Assembly (NCBI RefSeq): GCF_009377195.2
Contig: NZ_VJXX01000001.1
Span: 62,001 to 126,000 of the forward strand
DNA length: 64,000 nucleotides
Direction of reading: 5' to 3'
Source: Arthrobacter bussei
Lineage (GTDB): Bacteria; Actinomycetota; Actinomycetes; Actinomycetales; Micrococcaceae
Under the pieces are notes generated by a model. It saw only the letters and a program-made list of their open reading frames with translations, ran no database searches and was not told the origin of the DNA. How positions within the stretch are numbered: the stretch's first letter is position 1; every line of letters starts with the position of its first letter. The position numbers and the translations under genes are program-made. Below are positions 17,174 through 25,920 of this stretch, piece by piece.

Positions 17174-19411
17174 CTACTGGGCCTTGCCGTTACCGGGTCG
17201 CACGGTGATCTCGGCCGTAGCGGTTGTCTCGATGCCGGCGTGGTTGACCGCCGTCGCGATCAGCTCGTAGCTGCCCTTCAGCCCGTCGAGGGGCAGGTCG
17301 TATCGGCCGTCGGCTCCAGTGATCTCCTGACCGTCGAAGGTGACGATGAGCGAGCGGACGCCCGATTCGGCGTCCTCTGCCCGGACGTCGACCGTGAGCC
17401 CACGTCTGGCACCGACTTTGGTGTCCTTCAGCCCCGTGACGACCGGTGCTGTCTCATCCAGGACCGGGGCGTCGACGTAGGCGATGCTCGGCGCGGGAGG
17501 CGTGGTCATTCCCTCGCCGAGGAAGAAGCTCGTGTGAGGGGGCTGGTTGTACGCGGTGTTCTGCCAGGCGACGCCGAGACGGTAGACGGGGTCGTGCATG
17601 AGGGTGCGGATACGGTGCTCGGTCACATCGGTGGTGGTGAAGATCGTCAGCGAGGAGTTGTCGGCACTGCGGTAGACCACTTCCTCGCGCCAGTCACCGA
17701 ACAGGTCAGCCTGGAGTGCCGGGTTTCCCTTGGTGCCGTTACCGGTGAGGGTGCCGTCGAGCGTGAGCAGCCGATCCTCTGCGCCGGACTCCCAGTTCCA
17801 CTTCGAGATGGTCGGCGTCGCGCCGGTGGCGAGCTCCAAGGGGTCGGAGTAGTCGTGGTCGGTGATCTCGCGCAGCAGGTCCCCGTCCCACCAGGTGAGG
17901 AAGTTCGCCGCGGGAATGCTGGTGCCGAGGTCGGTGCCGTCGGCGGCCCGGAGTGAACCGACCTTCGAGAAGAACTTGTAGGTGCCCCCGATCGCCCACG
18001 CCTCATTGCCCTCGTGGGTCGGGTCGATGTCACCTGCAGCCCCACGACCGGTGTCGCGGGCACCGGGGACGGACCACAGGATCTCTCCGGTCCCTGCGTC
18101 GCGCATCGTCGCGGCACGCTGACCGCTGCTCGTCATGCTCTCGTGCACCGAGTAGACCTCGAGCCCGTCACGGGACGGGATGTGGTCTGCAACGTGCATC
18201 GCGTCGCCGTGGCCAAGGCCGGTGGTGTAGAGCGGAGTGCCATCACTGTCGATCGTCATCGATCCGAAGACGATCTCGTCAGACCCGTCGGCGTCGACGT
18301 CGGCGATGGCCAGGTTGTGGTTGCCCTGCCCGGCGAACTGGTTCCCGGCCGTGGTCGAATCGAATGCCCAGCGCTCCTGGATCCTGCCGTGGACGAAGTC
18401 GAACGCGGCGATGGAGGTCCTGGCGTAGTACCCGCGGCTGAAGATCATGCTCGGAGTCTCACCGTCGAGGTAGGCGGTGCCGGCCAGGAAGCGGTCCATC
18501 CGGTTGCCGCTGGTGTCACCCCATGAGGCGAGCTCTCCGCGAGCCGGTACGTAGTCGATGCTGTCCAGGGCCGCACCAGTAGTGCCCTCGAAGACCGTCA
18601 GATACTCCGGCCCGGCGAGGATGCGGCCGCTCGTGTTGCGGTCATCCGCTGCGGCGTCGCCGATGACGACGCCGGCGCCATCCACCGTGGCGTCCGCCGT
18701 CTTCATGGCGACTTCGGCCCGACCGTCACCGTCGTAGTCGAACACCTGGAACTGGGTGTAGTGCGCTCCAGCACGTATGTTGCGGCCGAGGTCGATCTGC
18801 CACAGCCGTGTGCCGTCGAGCTCGTAGGCATCGAGATAGACGTTACCGGTGTAGCCGGAGCGCGAGTTGTCCTTCGCGTTCGTCGGATTCCACTTGAGGA
18901 TGATCTCGTACTCGCCGTCGCCGTCGAGATCTCCGACCGATGCATCGTTGGCTTCGTACTCATACGTCTCCCCCGCCGGAGTCGTCCCGCCTGCCGGGCG
19001 CTGGAGCGGGATGTCCAGGGACTGGTCCCCCCACGGGGTGAACTCATCGGTGACAGTCACTTCTCGCTGGTCGATCAGCGCGGTCACGCGGTAGACCGAA
19101 GCGCTGGTCCCTTCCGCGTCGAGCAGATTCGTGCTGCCCGTGATCGGAGTCCTGGTGATGCGGACGCCGTCGCGGTACACGTGGAAGCCGATAGATTCGG
19201 CGTCGAGGCCGAGCATCCGCCAGCCGACGTAGACTCCGTCCTCGGTCGTCACGGCGACCGGGGCCCGATCGAGGTATTCCACCTGACGGACCGGTGTGTC
19301 CTCCGGCGCAGCTGATGCAGGCATGCTCACCAACGTCGCAGCAGCAACGGCTGCCGCTGCCGCCGCTCCGAGTGCCCGTCGTGATCTCCGTGCGTGGACG
19401 AATGAAACCAT
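17174..19411 (-). CDS. secreted rhamnogalacturonan lyase, polysaccharide lyase family 11
   Basis: Cleaves the rhamnose-galacturonate backbone of pectin by beta-elimination outside the cell. The 745-residue precursor begins with basic VHARRSRR, a long Ala-rich core and an AxA site (MPASA/APED), a Sec signal peptide. A beta-sandwich domain follows, then a large propeller-type domain with repeated calcium-binding-like Asp motifs (VGDLDGDGEYEI, VFDYDGDGRAEV, IADVDADGSDEI), as in family 11 lyases. The last 100 residues look like an Ig-type domain. The second of two ATGs (19411) was chosen because AGGGAG lies six bases before it; the first ATG (19417) is too close. No other pectin gene is in the window. 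Confidence 0.9.
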   Translation of the reverse strand: MVSFVHARRSRRALGAAAAAAVAAATLVSMPASAAPEDTPVRQVEYLDRAPVAVTTEDGVYVGWRMLGLDAESIGFHVYRDGVRITRTPITGSTNLLDAEGTSASVYRVTALIDQREVTVTDEFTPWGDQSLDIPLQRPAGGTTPAGETYEYEANDASVGDLDGDGEYEIILKWNPTNAKDNSRSGYTGNVYLDAYELDGTRLWQIDLGRNIRAGAHYTQFQVFDYDGDGRAEVAMKTADATVDGAGVVIGDAAADDRNTSGRILAGPEYLTVFEGTTGAALDSIDYVPARGELASWGDTSGNRMDRFLAGTAYLDGETPSMIFSRGYYARTSIAAFDFVHGRIQERWAFDSTTAGNQFAGQGNHNLAIADVDADGSDEIVFGSMTIDSDGTPLYTTGLGHGDAMHVADHIPSRDGLEVYSVHESMTSSGQRAATMRDAGTGEILWSVPGARDTGRGAAGDIDPTHEGNEAWAIGGTYKFFSKVGSLRAADGTDLGTSIPAANFLTWWDGDLLREITDHDYSDPLELATGATPTISKWNWESGAEDRLLTLDGTLTGNGTKGNPALQADLFGDWREEVVYRSADNSSLTIFTTTDVTEHRIRTLMHDPVYRLGVAWQNTAYNQPPHTSFFLGEGMTTPPAPSIAYVDAPVLDETAPVVTGLKDTKVGARRGLTVDVRAEDAESGVRSLIVTFDGQEITGADGRYDLPLDGLKGSYELIATAVNHAGIETTATAEITVRPGNGKAQ

Positions 19412-19464
19412 AACCATCTCCCTTGATGTCCTGGTGCAGAAGAAAGCCCCAGCTCCCACGAACG

Positions 19465-19478
19465 GGAAAACGCTTTCC
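19465..19478 (-). promoter_or_regulatory. LacI-family-type operator of the lyase gene
   Basis: GGAAAACGCTTTCC is a near-perfect palindrome (12 of 14 positions symmetrical) with the central CG and AAA/TTT flanks typical of LacI/GalR-family operators. It would lie about +6 to +19 relative to the start of transcription from the promoter at 19490-19519, a position that suits repression. The cognate regulator is not in the window. Confidence 0.65.
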
Positions 19479-19489
19479 TTAACGGCTTC

Positions 19490-19519
19490 ATCGTCCTTTC
19501 GAGTCTCGACAGTTGTCAA
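19490..19519 (-). promoter_or_regulatory. probable promoter of the rhamnogalacturonan lyase gene
   Basis: Read on the minus strand, TTGACA (19519-19514) is a perfect -35 element. GACGAT (19495-19490) is a weak -10 element after an 18-bp spacer. The LacI-type operator follows directly downstream. Confidence 0.5.
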
Positions 19520-20180
19520 GAGCAACAGATGAATCGATCGAGCCCGAAGGCATTCGTGAACCCGAGGAGATGAGTGAACTCCTCCGCCACGACGGCATCC
19601 GGCTCGGGAAGACCCCCCCCCAGCGACCACGCCCTGCCGGGACCGGCGCTCTGCGTTTCTTTGACGTCACGTCTGTGGCGACTTCTGTCGGCCTTCCACG
19701 GCCTCGCGCCCGTTCTGCCCGGGCGCGACCGACCGGCGCCTGATCGCAGCCGATGACGTGCACGTCAGCGACAGACACCAACGTCTGGTAGCAGCGACAC
19801 CACGGGATCGGGTGTGGCAGGAGAAGTCATGCCGGACGCATTCTGTCCAGACGAGGCAGCACCAGGTGGTTCCTGACTCGCAAAAGCCCGGCATCTTCCT
19901 GGGCCATGGCGCCTTCGAGTGAGCGTGCTGAGTCTCCGTTCTGCATCGGGTGCCGTGGGTGGTCGAAGGACACCGGGTCCAGCAGCAGGCCGTGGTTCTG
20001 AGGAGCACAGGACACGTCATGACAGAACTACTTCACACCCGGAATCTCCCGATCAGGCGTCGTCAGCGCCCGTCATCGAGGGGCACACCGTGGGTTCGCA
20101 GCCGGCCGATGATCGTCCTCTGACCAGGGAATGCTTCGACGAGGGGTGCCTGTAGCCGGCATCCCCGTGGTGCGGACGAC
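19520..20180. other. about 0.66 kb with no supported gene
   Basis: Several short open frames exist on both strands, but none has a good ribosome site, a recognisable family or the codon bias of the neighbours. A run of nine C occurs at 19613-19621. A 62-codon minus frame at 19827-20015 reads more protein-like than the rest but was not recognised; the stretch may be a decayed gene next to the accessory region. Confidence 0.4.
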
Positions 20181-20561
20181 TCAGGCGTGGGGATGATCCT
20201 TCAGCCACGTCGTGGCTTCCTCGACAGTCGTGAAGTGACGCGTCGGGTACGGAGGCTGATGGACTTCCGTGAAATAGCTCACCAGCAGCCGATCGACCGG
20301 TGACGGACCCACCAGGGCCATGGCTGCGATGTTCAGACCGTGCGAGAAGGTCTTCAGTGCGCCCCTGCTCAGGGACACCATCTCATTGAGCACCACCAGC
20401 ATCGGCGGACACACGTCAGGGCACAGGGCATCGGCCCTGGCGACCAGTGAGAACGCCTCATCATCCGTCACGGTCGATCGGGCGACCCACTCGACCCACA
20501 CGAGGTCACCGCGCAGCTCCGCGGTGAACGAGTCCTCGGCGAGTCTGCCCGCAGCAACCAT
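20181..20561 (-). CDS. SpoIIAA/STAS-like small protein, 126 aa
   Basis: A small soluble protein whose layout matches the SpoIIAA-like (STAS-type) proteins common in Arthrobacter, possibly the family annotated as DUF7793; I am not certain of that number. The first strand pair FTAELRGDLVWVEWVARSTVT, the central CPPMLVVLNEMVSLSRGALKTFS, and the final RHFTTVEEATTWLKDH (a typical last helix of SpoIIAA-like proteins) support this. The serine or threonine phosphorylated in true anti-anti-sigma factors cannot be identified with confidence. There is no neighbouring anti-sigma factor. It is isolated between the gene-free stretch and a pseudogene. Confidence 0.65.
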   Translation of the reverse strand: MVAAGRLAEDSFTAELRGDLVWVEWVARSTVTDDEAFSLVARADALCPDVCPPMLVVLNEMVSLSRGALKTFSHGLNIAAMALVGPSPVDRLLVSYFTEVHQPPYPTRHFTTVEEATTWLKDHPHA

Positions 20562-20807
20562 GATGATGCTCCCCCCTTGGATCAGCGATGTCCGCCGAAG
20601 CGCACACTACGCCCTCAGCCCCTCATGTCCAGCGCATTCGCGATCAATACTGCTGTCAGGGTCCCGATGGCGGCCCATGAAGCTGTTCGACGGCGTCCTG
20701 GTCAGGAGTGAAGGATCGGGTGTATGCCGCGAAGGGCGCTGCGACGGTCTCGACGAGCCCGGGCACCACACGTTTGCACCTGCCCGCACAATGATCAGGC
20801 GACGCGA

Positions 20808-21332
20808 CTCGTCACTGGTCGTCGTGTGGGCGAGGGAACTGCACTGTTCGCGGTAGGCGTCGGCCTGCTCGAGGAACAGGCGTGCCTTGTCCTCCGCGGT
20901 CCGGACGGCGTCCGCGCCGGCGAGCCAGCGCAGCGGTGGCTGCTCCTCGGCGGCGATGGTGATCAGGGCGGCAGCGAGCTTCGCCGGGTCTCCGCCCTGC
21001 TTGCCGTTCATGGACTTCCAGGCCTCGATGGTGCTCCGGGTGCGCTCGTCGTCGTCCTCGATGGAGAGTTCCGGCCAGTTCGTGGACGCGCCCTCGACGA
21101 GCAGCTCGGTGCGGAAGAACCCGGGTTCGACGATCGTGGGGTTGATGCCGTACGGCTCCAGGTCGAAGCGCAGCGATTCCATCCACCCCTCGATGGCGAA
21201 CTTCGAGGGGCAGTACACGGCGACGAATTCCTGGCCGGCGAGGCCGGCGGTGGAGCTGAAGGTGATGACGTGGCCGCTTCGCTGGGCGCGCATGACCGGC
21301 AGCACGGCCCGGGTGACGTTCAGGGGCCCGAA
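20808..21332 (-). pseudogene. short-chain dehydrogenase remnant lacking the cofactor-binding N-terminus
   Basis: The translated segment from FGPLNVTRAVLPVMRAQRSG onward is clearly a classical short-chain dehydrogenase. It has HVITFSSTAGL (catalytic Ser region), VYCPSKFAIEG (Tyr and Lys of the YxxxK motif) and PTIVEPGFFRTEL. About 90 residues that should precede it, including the TGxxxGxG cofactor loop and the NNAG motif, are missing, and no start codon with a ribosome site lies at the break. At the other end the frame runs past the usual C-terminus (around TTTSDE) into a low-complexity tail up to 20607. Both ends therefore look damaged. It may mark a deletion junction at the edge of the sugar-related gene group. 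Confidence 0.75.
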
Positions 21333-21571
21333 GGGTGGGCACTGCACGGCAACGCTGGGGCGGTACCCCGACGACGACAAGGCGGCCAGCCGCATCATGG
21401 CTCCTCCGGCGCGAGTGACGGGACCCGCACCGCAGTGCCTGCTGGACGGTGCTGCAGCAGATCCGCGGTAGTCTTCAGAGCCGTGGCACCAGTCCACCTG
21501 AGCTGACGGGAATCGATCTTCGTGACCACCTTGTACCGCGACCGCGGGGGCCGTGCCGCCCGCACCGAGCA

Positions 21572-22381
21572 GTGACCACTCCGAGCACCACCGCGTCGAC
21601 CCTGGTGGTCATCCCGGCGTTCGGCTCACCGGAGCTGACCGACGCCGTCGTCGGTGACCTGTGCCGCGACGGCAATGATCTCGATCCGGACGTGCGGATC
21701 GTCGTGGTCGACAACGCCGGCGACTACGTCCTCCCGCAGGGGAACATCTCGGTCAACCGCCCCGGGCGCAACCTGCGCTGGATCGGCGCCACGAACTGGG
21801 CCCTGCAGACGTCCAGCCGCGATGGACATGCTGTCTGCGTCGTGCTGAACAACGACATCCGCCTGTCGCCCGGGTTCCTCGACGGGCTGCTCGCGACGTT
21901 CTCGACCGCGGACGACATCGCGATCGCGGCTGCCTGCTACGACGACTTCTGGCTGCACCAGCGAGCCCGGACCATCCCGCCCACTGCCGCAGACTACGTC
22001 CCGCAGGACGTGCTGCGCGACGTCGATTTCTGCGATGGGACGGCGATCGCCTTCGCGGTGCCCCCCGTCGTCGAACTCGGGGGCCTTGACGAGGTGACTT
22101 TCACCCGGCACGGCTATGGCGCGGACATCGACCTGGCGATCCGGGTCCGCGCGGCCGGCCTGCGGTGCGTGGTCACCGAACGCGCCTATGTCTCGCACCT
22201 GCGACGGCAGACGATGAACCGGACCGGCCAGACCTCGGAGGACAACCGCGCGGAGATCCTCCACGGTCTGGACGCCAAGTGGGGCGACGACTGGCGGGCG
22301 GAGGTCGGGCTCGGCCCGGATTCCTTCCCTGCCCACAACGTCGGCAGCGGCGCCTCGTGGTACCTGACACCTCCGGCATGA
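21572..22381 (+). CDS. family 2 glycosyltransferase, 269 aa
   Basis: A GT-A fold glycosyltransferase. It opens with STLVVIPAFGSPELTDAVV, the usual first strand and nucleotide loop, followed by RIVVVDNAG and RWIGATNWAL. VLNNDIRLSPGF takes the place of the DxD metal site, as in rhamnosyltransferase-like GT2 proteins, and FCDGTAIAFAV and DEVTFTRHGYGADIDLAIR contain the acceptor loop and the ED-like base. There is no membrane segment, so it should act in the cytoplasm. The GTG at 21572 begins just before the first strand; the frame stays open upstream but reads as non-coding. It overlaps the next glycosyltransferase by ATGA. Confidence 0.85.
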   Translation: MTTPSTTASTLVVIPAFGSPELTDAVVGDLCRDGNDLDPDVRIVVVDNAGDYVLPQGNISVNRPGRNLRWIGATNWALQTSSRDGHAVCVVLNNDIRLSPGFLDGLLATFSTADDIAIAAACYDDFWLHQRARTIPPTAADYVPQDVLRDVDFCDGTAIAFAVPPVVELGGLDEVTFTRHGYGADIDLAIRVRAAGLRCVVTERAYVSHLRRQTMNRTGQTSEDNRAEILHGLDAKWGDDWRAEVGLGPDSFPAHNVGSGASWYLTPPA

Positions 22382-23403
22382 CCACTCGTCCCGGCCTGTC
22401 GCCGGGGCGGATCGTCTATGCGGGTTTCGCCACCGCCCACCACAGTGGCGGTGTGCATGTCATGACCCAGCACGTCCGGCTCCTCCGCGAGGGCGGCCAC
22501 GAGGCCTGGCTGTGGCTGCCCGACCAGGACGATCGCACCGACTGGATCCCCGACGACGTGCCGATGCTGTTCGGCGCCACCACTACGATCGGCGCTGAAG
22601 ACCTCCTGGTGCTGCCGGAGACCCCGACCGTCCAGGGCCGCGATCCGGCGCCCGGAGCCCGGAAGGTCATTTTCAACCAGAACCACTTCTATACCTTCGC
22701 TGCCGGCACGCCAGGCAAGGATTTCCCCGGCTGGTCACCGGCGCCGGCTGTCTGGGTGGTGTCCGAGGAGAGCCGCGACGTGCTGGCCGCAGCACTTCCC
22801 GGTCTGCCGGTGAGCCACGTGCCCAACCCCGTGGACGGCGAGCTGTTCGCGCCCTCGGCGAGCGACCAGCTGCGGGTGTGCTGGTTCCCCAAGAAGCGGC
22901 CGCGGGAGGCCTCGCTGCTGAAGCGGTTGCTGGCCGGCGACCCGCGGCTCTCAGGGGTCGATCTGGTGGAGCTGGTCCAGGCTCCGCGGGCGGAGGTGGC
23001 GGCGACCCTGGCGAGCACTGCCGTCTTCGTCGCGCTCGGACATACCGAGAGCTTCGGTCTGCCCGTCGCCGAGGCCCTGGCGGCCGGCTGTCTCGTCGTC
23101 GGCTACGACGGCGGTGGTGGCCACGAACTGTTCGAGGCCCCCGGCGCGTGGCGGATCCCGGATCAGCGGCCGTTGCTCCTCCGCGACAGGGTGGCGGCTT
23201 TGATGCAGGAGCTGAACACCTTGACACCGGTGCGCGCAGCGAACCGCCGCTGGGTCCTGGACCGCTATCCGTTCGCCCGGACCGGGGCTGCGCTGGAGGA
23301 AGCGGTTGCCGCTGCACGGGAACGGCCCGGAGCGGCGACCGTGGCCGTGCATCCGGTGGCATGGCTCGACACCCTCGGCCCGCACTTCACGGCCTTCGCC
23401 TGA
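22378..23403 (+). CDS. family 4-type glycosyltransferase, 341 aa
   Basis: A GT-B fold glycosyltransferase. The N-terminal half shows AGFATAHHSGGVHVMTQHV (donor/acceptor glycine loop). The C-terminal half has VSHVPNPVDGELF and ALGHTESFGLPVAEALAAGC, the ESFGLP-x3-EAxAxG pattern by which GT4 enzymes bind the nucleotide sugar, then VVGYDGGGGHELFE. The segment LRVCWFPKKRPREASLLKRLL is typical of a subgroup that is often found in surface-polysaccharide clusters. It starts inside the GT2 gene (ATGA overlap) and ends 4 bp before the stop of the convergent dehydrogenase gene. The acceptor is unknown; the pair probably adds two sugars in series. Confidence 0.85.
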   Translation: MTTRPGLSPGRIVYAGFATAHHSGGVHVMTQHVRLLREGGHEAWLWLPDQDDRTDWIPDDVPMLFGATTTIGAEDLLVLPETPTVQGRDPAPGARKVIFNQNHFYTFAAGTPGKDFPGWSPAPAVWVVSEESRDVLAAALPGLPVSHVPNPVDGELFAPSASDQLRVCWFPKKRPREASLLKRLLAGDPRLSGVDLVELVQAPRAEVAATLASTAVFVALGHTESFGLPVAEALAAGCLVVGYDGGGGHELFEAPGAWRIPDQRPLLLRDRVAALMQELNTLTPVRAANRRWVLDRYPFARTGAALEEAVAAARERPGAATVAVHPVAWLDTLGPHFTAFA

Positions 23404-23407
23404 CCCG

Positions 23408-24322
23408 TCAGTCTGCGCTCTTCACGACGTTGACGAGCTCCTCGCCGGCGAGATACCGGTGCATCTGAGCATTGACCAGCGCGAAGGCACGGGGGCCGGA
23501 CTGGCTGACGGACCCGGCCGCATGCGGGGTGATGATCAGGTTCGGGGCTGACCACAAAGGGTGATCAGCCGGCAGGGGCTCGGGCTCCATCACGTCCAGC
23601 GCGGCGCGCAGCCGACCGCCGGTCAGCTCCGCAAGCAGCGCGGACGTGTCGACGACCTTTCCGCGTGCCACGTTGACCAGCAGGGCGCCGTCACGCATGT
23701 GGGACAGGAATTCCGCGTCCACGAGACCCGTCGTGTCCGCCGTGAGAGGAACGGTCAGCACCACCACGTCGGCCTCGGGCAGCAGGCCCGGCAGCTCCGA
23801 CGTCGCATGGACGCCGTCCCGGGCAGTGTGCGCCACGAACACCGGGCGGGCGTCGAAGCTCCTCAACCGGCGCGCGGTCTGCTCCCCGAGGTCACCGGCG
23901 CCGATGATCAGGACGCGCTTGTCGCGCAGGTCATCGGCCTCCATCGGGTCCCACCGGCCCTGCCGCTGCGCTTCATCGAAGTGGGGCAGCCGACGCAGGG
24001 TGGCGAGCACGACGGCCAGGACCAGTTCGGCGACCGCCGAGCCGTGCACGCCTCGCGCACTGCACAGCGTCACACCGTCCGGGACGTGCTCGAGGATGTC
24101 CTCCACTCCGGCACTCGTCAGCTGGACGACCTCGAGCTTCGGCATCGCGGCGAACTTCTCCACGAGGTTGGTCGAGTCCTCGACCTGAGGAACCCAGAAG
24201 AGGGTCTCCGCCAGGCGATCGGGCGTGTCGTTCCCGCCGTCCCAGACAATCACCTCCACTCCGTCGGGGAGGTCCCCCAGGAGATCTCGGGCGTTCTGGT
24301 CGGGGATGCATACGACGGTCAT
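23408..24322 (-). CDS. D-isomer-specific 2-hydroxyacid dehydrogenase, 304 aa
   Basis: Interconverts a 2-oxo acid and a D-2-hydroxy acid with NAD(P)H. The nucleotide-binding motif is GAGDLGEQTA (141-150). The catalytic residues are Arg220 in NVARGKVVD, a Glu in DVMEPEPLP (243-251) and His267 in ITPHAAGS. At 304 residues it is slightly shorter than D-lactate or glycerate dehydrogenases and fits the phosphonate-dehydrogenase/glyoxylate-reductase side of the family. It is convergent with the GT operon and divergent from the lactone oxidase gene, with 169 bp between them. Its place between sugar genes suggests a sugar-acid substrate, but this is inference. Confidence 0.88.
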   Translation of the reverse strand: MTVVCIPDQNARDLLGDLPDGVEVIVWDGGNDTPDRLAETLFWVPQVEDSTNLVEKFAAMPKLEVVQLTSAGVEDILEHVPDGVTLCSARGVHGSAVAELVLAVVLATLRRLPHFDEAQRQGRWDPMEADDLRDKRVLIIGAGDLGEQTARRLRSFDARPVFVAHTARDGVHATSELPGLLPEADVVVLTVPLTADTTGLVDAEFLSHMRDGALLVNVARGKVVDTSALLAELTGGRLRAALDVMEPEPLPADHPLWSAPNLIITPHAAGSVSQSGPRAFALVNAQMHRYLAGEELVNVVKSAD

Positions 24323-24374
24323 TTTGTCAGTGTAATCATTCGCTTGACCTGCGCTGGGCTATGGTGTGGGAGGG

Positions 24375-24399
24375 ACTTCTACAGAAGTACGAAATTCGT
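24375..24399 (+). promoter_or_regulatory. two abutting palindromes in the leader of the lactone oxidase gene
   Basis: ACTTCT-AC-AGAAGT (24375-24388) and ACGAA-A-TTCGT (24389-24399) are both perfect inverted repeats and follow each other without a gap. The half-sequence ACTTCTACAG occurs again at 24472-24481, where it merges with the ribosome site AGGAG of the oxidase gene. This looks like a regulator-binding region shared by the divergent dehydrogenase and oxidase genes. The binding protein is unknown. Confidence 0.55.
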
Positions 24400-24491
24400 C
24401 GGGGGCACCGGGGAACACCCGGGTCGACGGATGCGCCCAGCACACCCGTGTGGCTTCGAAGGCAGAAGCGAACTTCTACAGGAGACGCGCC

Positions 24492-25874
24492 ATGGCAATC
24501 ACGCAGCTCGCTTACCCCGCTCAGGAACCGGAACTCGCCGGCGAGGACATCCGGCTCCGGAACTGGGCCAGGAACTCCCGGCTGGGTCTGCCCGGCTCGG
24601 TCGTCACTCCGGCTACCGAGGCGGAGCTCTGCGACTTCCTGTCCACCAGTGACGGCCCGGTCCGGATGATCGGGAGCCGGATGTCGCCCGGCCGGATGAT
24701 GGCGGTCGCGGACGGGGCCGGCACGCTGCTGGACCTGAGCCGGCTGAGCGGCCTGATCTCCAGCACCGAGGACACCGTGACCTTCGCCGGCTCGACGCCG
24801 TTGTCCGAGGTGTACGCGTTCCTCACCGCGCGGGGGCAGATGCTCAACGCCTCGCCCGGGGTGATCGCCGAGCAGACCCTGGCCGGCGCGGTGTCCACGG
24901 GAACCCATGGTCAGGGCCTGCAGCAGAGCTCGATCGCCGGCGACGCGCTCTCGATCCGGATCGTCCTGGCCGACGGCACGATCGCCGAGTTCGACGAGGA
25001 GCATCCCGACTTCGGCGCCGTGCAGCTCGGCCTCGGCTCACTGGGCGTGATCACCGCCGTGACGCTGCGCACACGGGAGTCGTTGATCTACACCTGCGTC
25101 AAGCAGGCGGTCGACGCCGACACCCTGGAAGCGGACCTGGAGGCCTGGAACCGGGAGAACCTCCTGGTCAAGGCGTGGTGGTTCCCGCAGGAGAACCAGG
25201 TCCAGGTGTGGACCGCCAACGAGGCGTCCGACGACGAGGTCTCCAGGTACAGGACCGGAGGCGGGAAGCTGCTGGAACACGCCGGCACCAACGCCACGAT
25301 GAACACCACCGTGGAATCGACGCTGCGCCTGCTGCGCGCCGACTCGAGGGGCGTTGCCGACAACGGCAAGTCGCTCCGCACGGTGTCGCGCTTCCGGGAC
25401 TTCACCGACGTTACCGGGGACATCTACCAGGTGTTCTGCCGCGGGATCGCGACCCCCCAGATCAACGTCGAGATCGGCATCCCGCTCGCTAAGGCCGGAC
25501 GGGTGATCAGGACAATCAAGGACTGGCACGCGGAGACCCAGCCTCGCATGCACTATCCGGTGATCCTGCGCTGCACCGGCCCGTCGGACGCGTGGTTGAG
25601 CCCGTCGAACGGCGAGGACACCTGCTACTTCGGCTTCGTGGTCTACTACTCGGCGGACGGTTCGCTGTCCGAGGAGGGTGACAGCTTCCTCCGGGCCGTG
25701 GAGCGGGCCCTGGCCGAGGAGGGTGGCCGTCCGCACTGGGGTAAGTACTTCGACGAGTCCCTCTACGACTGGCCGGCGCTCTACCCGCAGTGGGAGGCCT
25801 TCCGCCGGGTGCGCGAGACCCTGGACCCGGAGCACCGCTTCGCGAACACGTTCACCGCCGCCCTGCTCGACTGA
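24492..25874 (+). CDS. FAD-dependent D-arabinono-1,4-lactone oxidase-type enzyme, 460 aa
   Basis: Belongs to the vanillyl-alcohol-oxidase-fold flavoenzymes that oxidise sugar lactones or alditols with oxygen. Residues about 30-180 are the FAD_binding_4 domain, with VTPATEAELCDFL and TLAGAVSTGTHGQG. The C-terminal half is the ALO domain ending in HWGKYF (415-420), the family's conserved catalytic signature. Where many members carry the FAD-linking His in a GSxHS motif, this one reads GSRMSPGR with Met64, so the flavin is probably not covalently bound there. AGGAG lies seven bases before the ATG at 24492. The GT8 gene follows after 46 bp and is probably co-transcribed. Confidence 0.88.
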   Translation: MAITQLAYPAQEPELAGEDIRLRNWARNSRLGLPGSVVTPATEAELCDFLSTSDGPVRMIGSRMSPGRMMAVADGAGTLLDLSRLSGLISSTEDTVTFAGSTPLSEVYAFLTARGQMLNASPGVIAEQTLAGAVSTGTHGQGLQQSSIAGDALSIRIVLADGTIAEFDEEHPDFGAVQLGLGSLGVITAVTLRTRESLIYTCVKQAVDADTLEADLEAWNRENLLVKAWWFPQENQVQVWTANEASDDEVSRYRTGGGKLLEHAGTNATMNTTVESTLRLLRADSRGVADNGKSLRTVSRFRDFTDVTGDIYQVFCRGIATPQINVEIGIPLAKAGRVIRTIKDWHAETQPRMHYPVILRCTGPSDAWLSPSNGEDTCYFGFVVYYSADGSLSEEGDSFLRAVERALAEEGGRPHWGKYFDESLYDWPALYPQWEAFRRVRETLDPEHRFANTFTAALLD

Positions 25875-25920
25875 CCGGCTCCCTTCGCTACCCGTGACTG
25901 CCAGAACAGGAACACCACCG

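Noticed and set aside
19613-19621. Run of nine C suggesting an actinobacterial 6C RNA
   Set aside because: The paired C-loops on two hairpins needed for that RNA are not visible; a single C-run is not enough.
19827-20015. Small minus-strand frame of 62 codons
   Set aside because: More protein-like than neighbours but no start context, no family recognised; left as unassigned sequence.
24344-24371. TTGACC ... TATGGT as promoter of the lactone oxidase
   Set aside because: The spacer is only about 10 bp, far from the usual 16-18.
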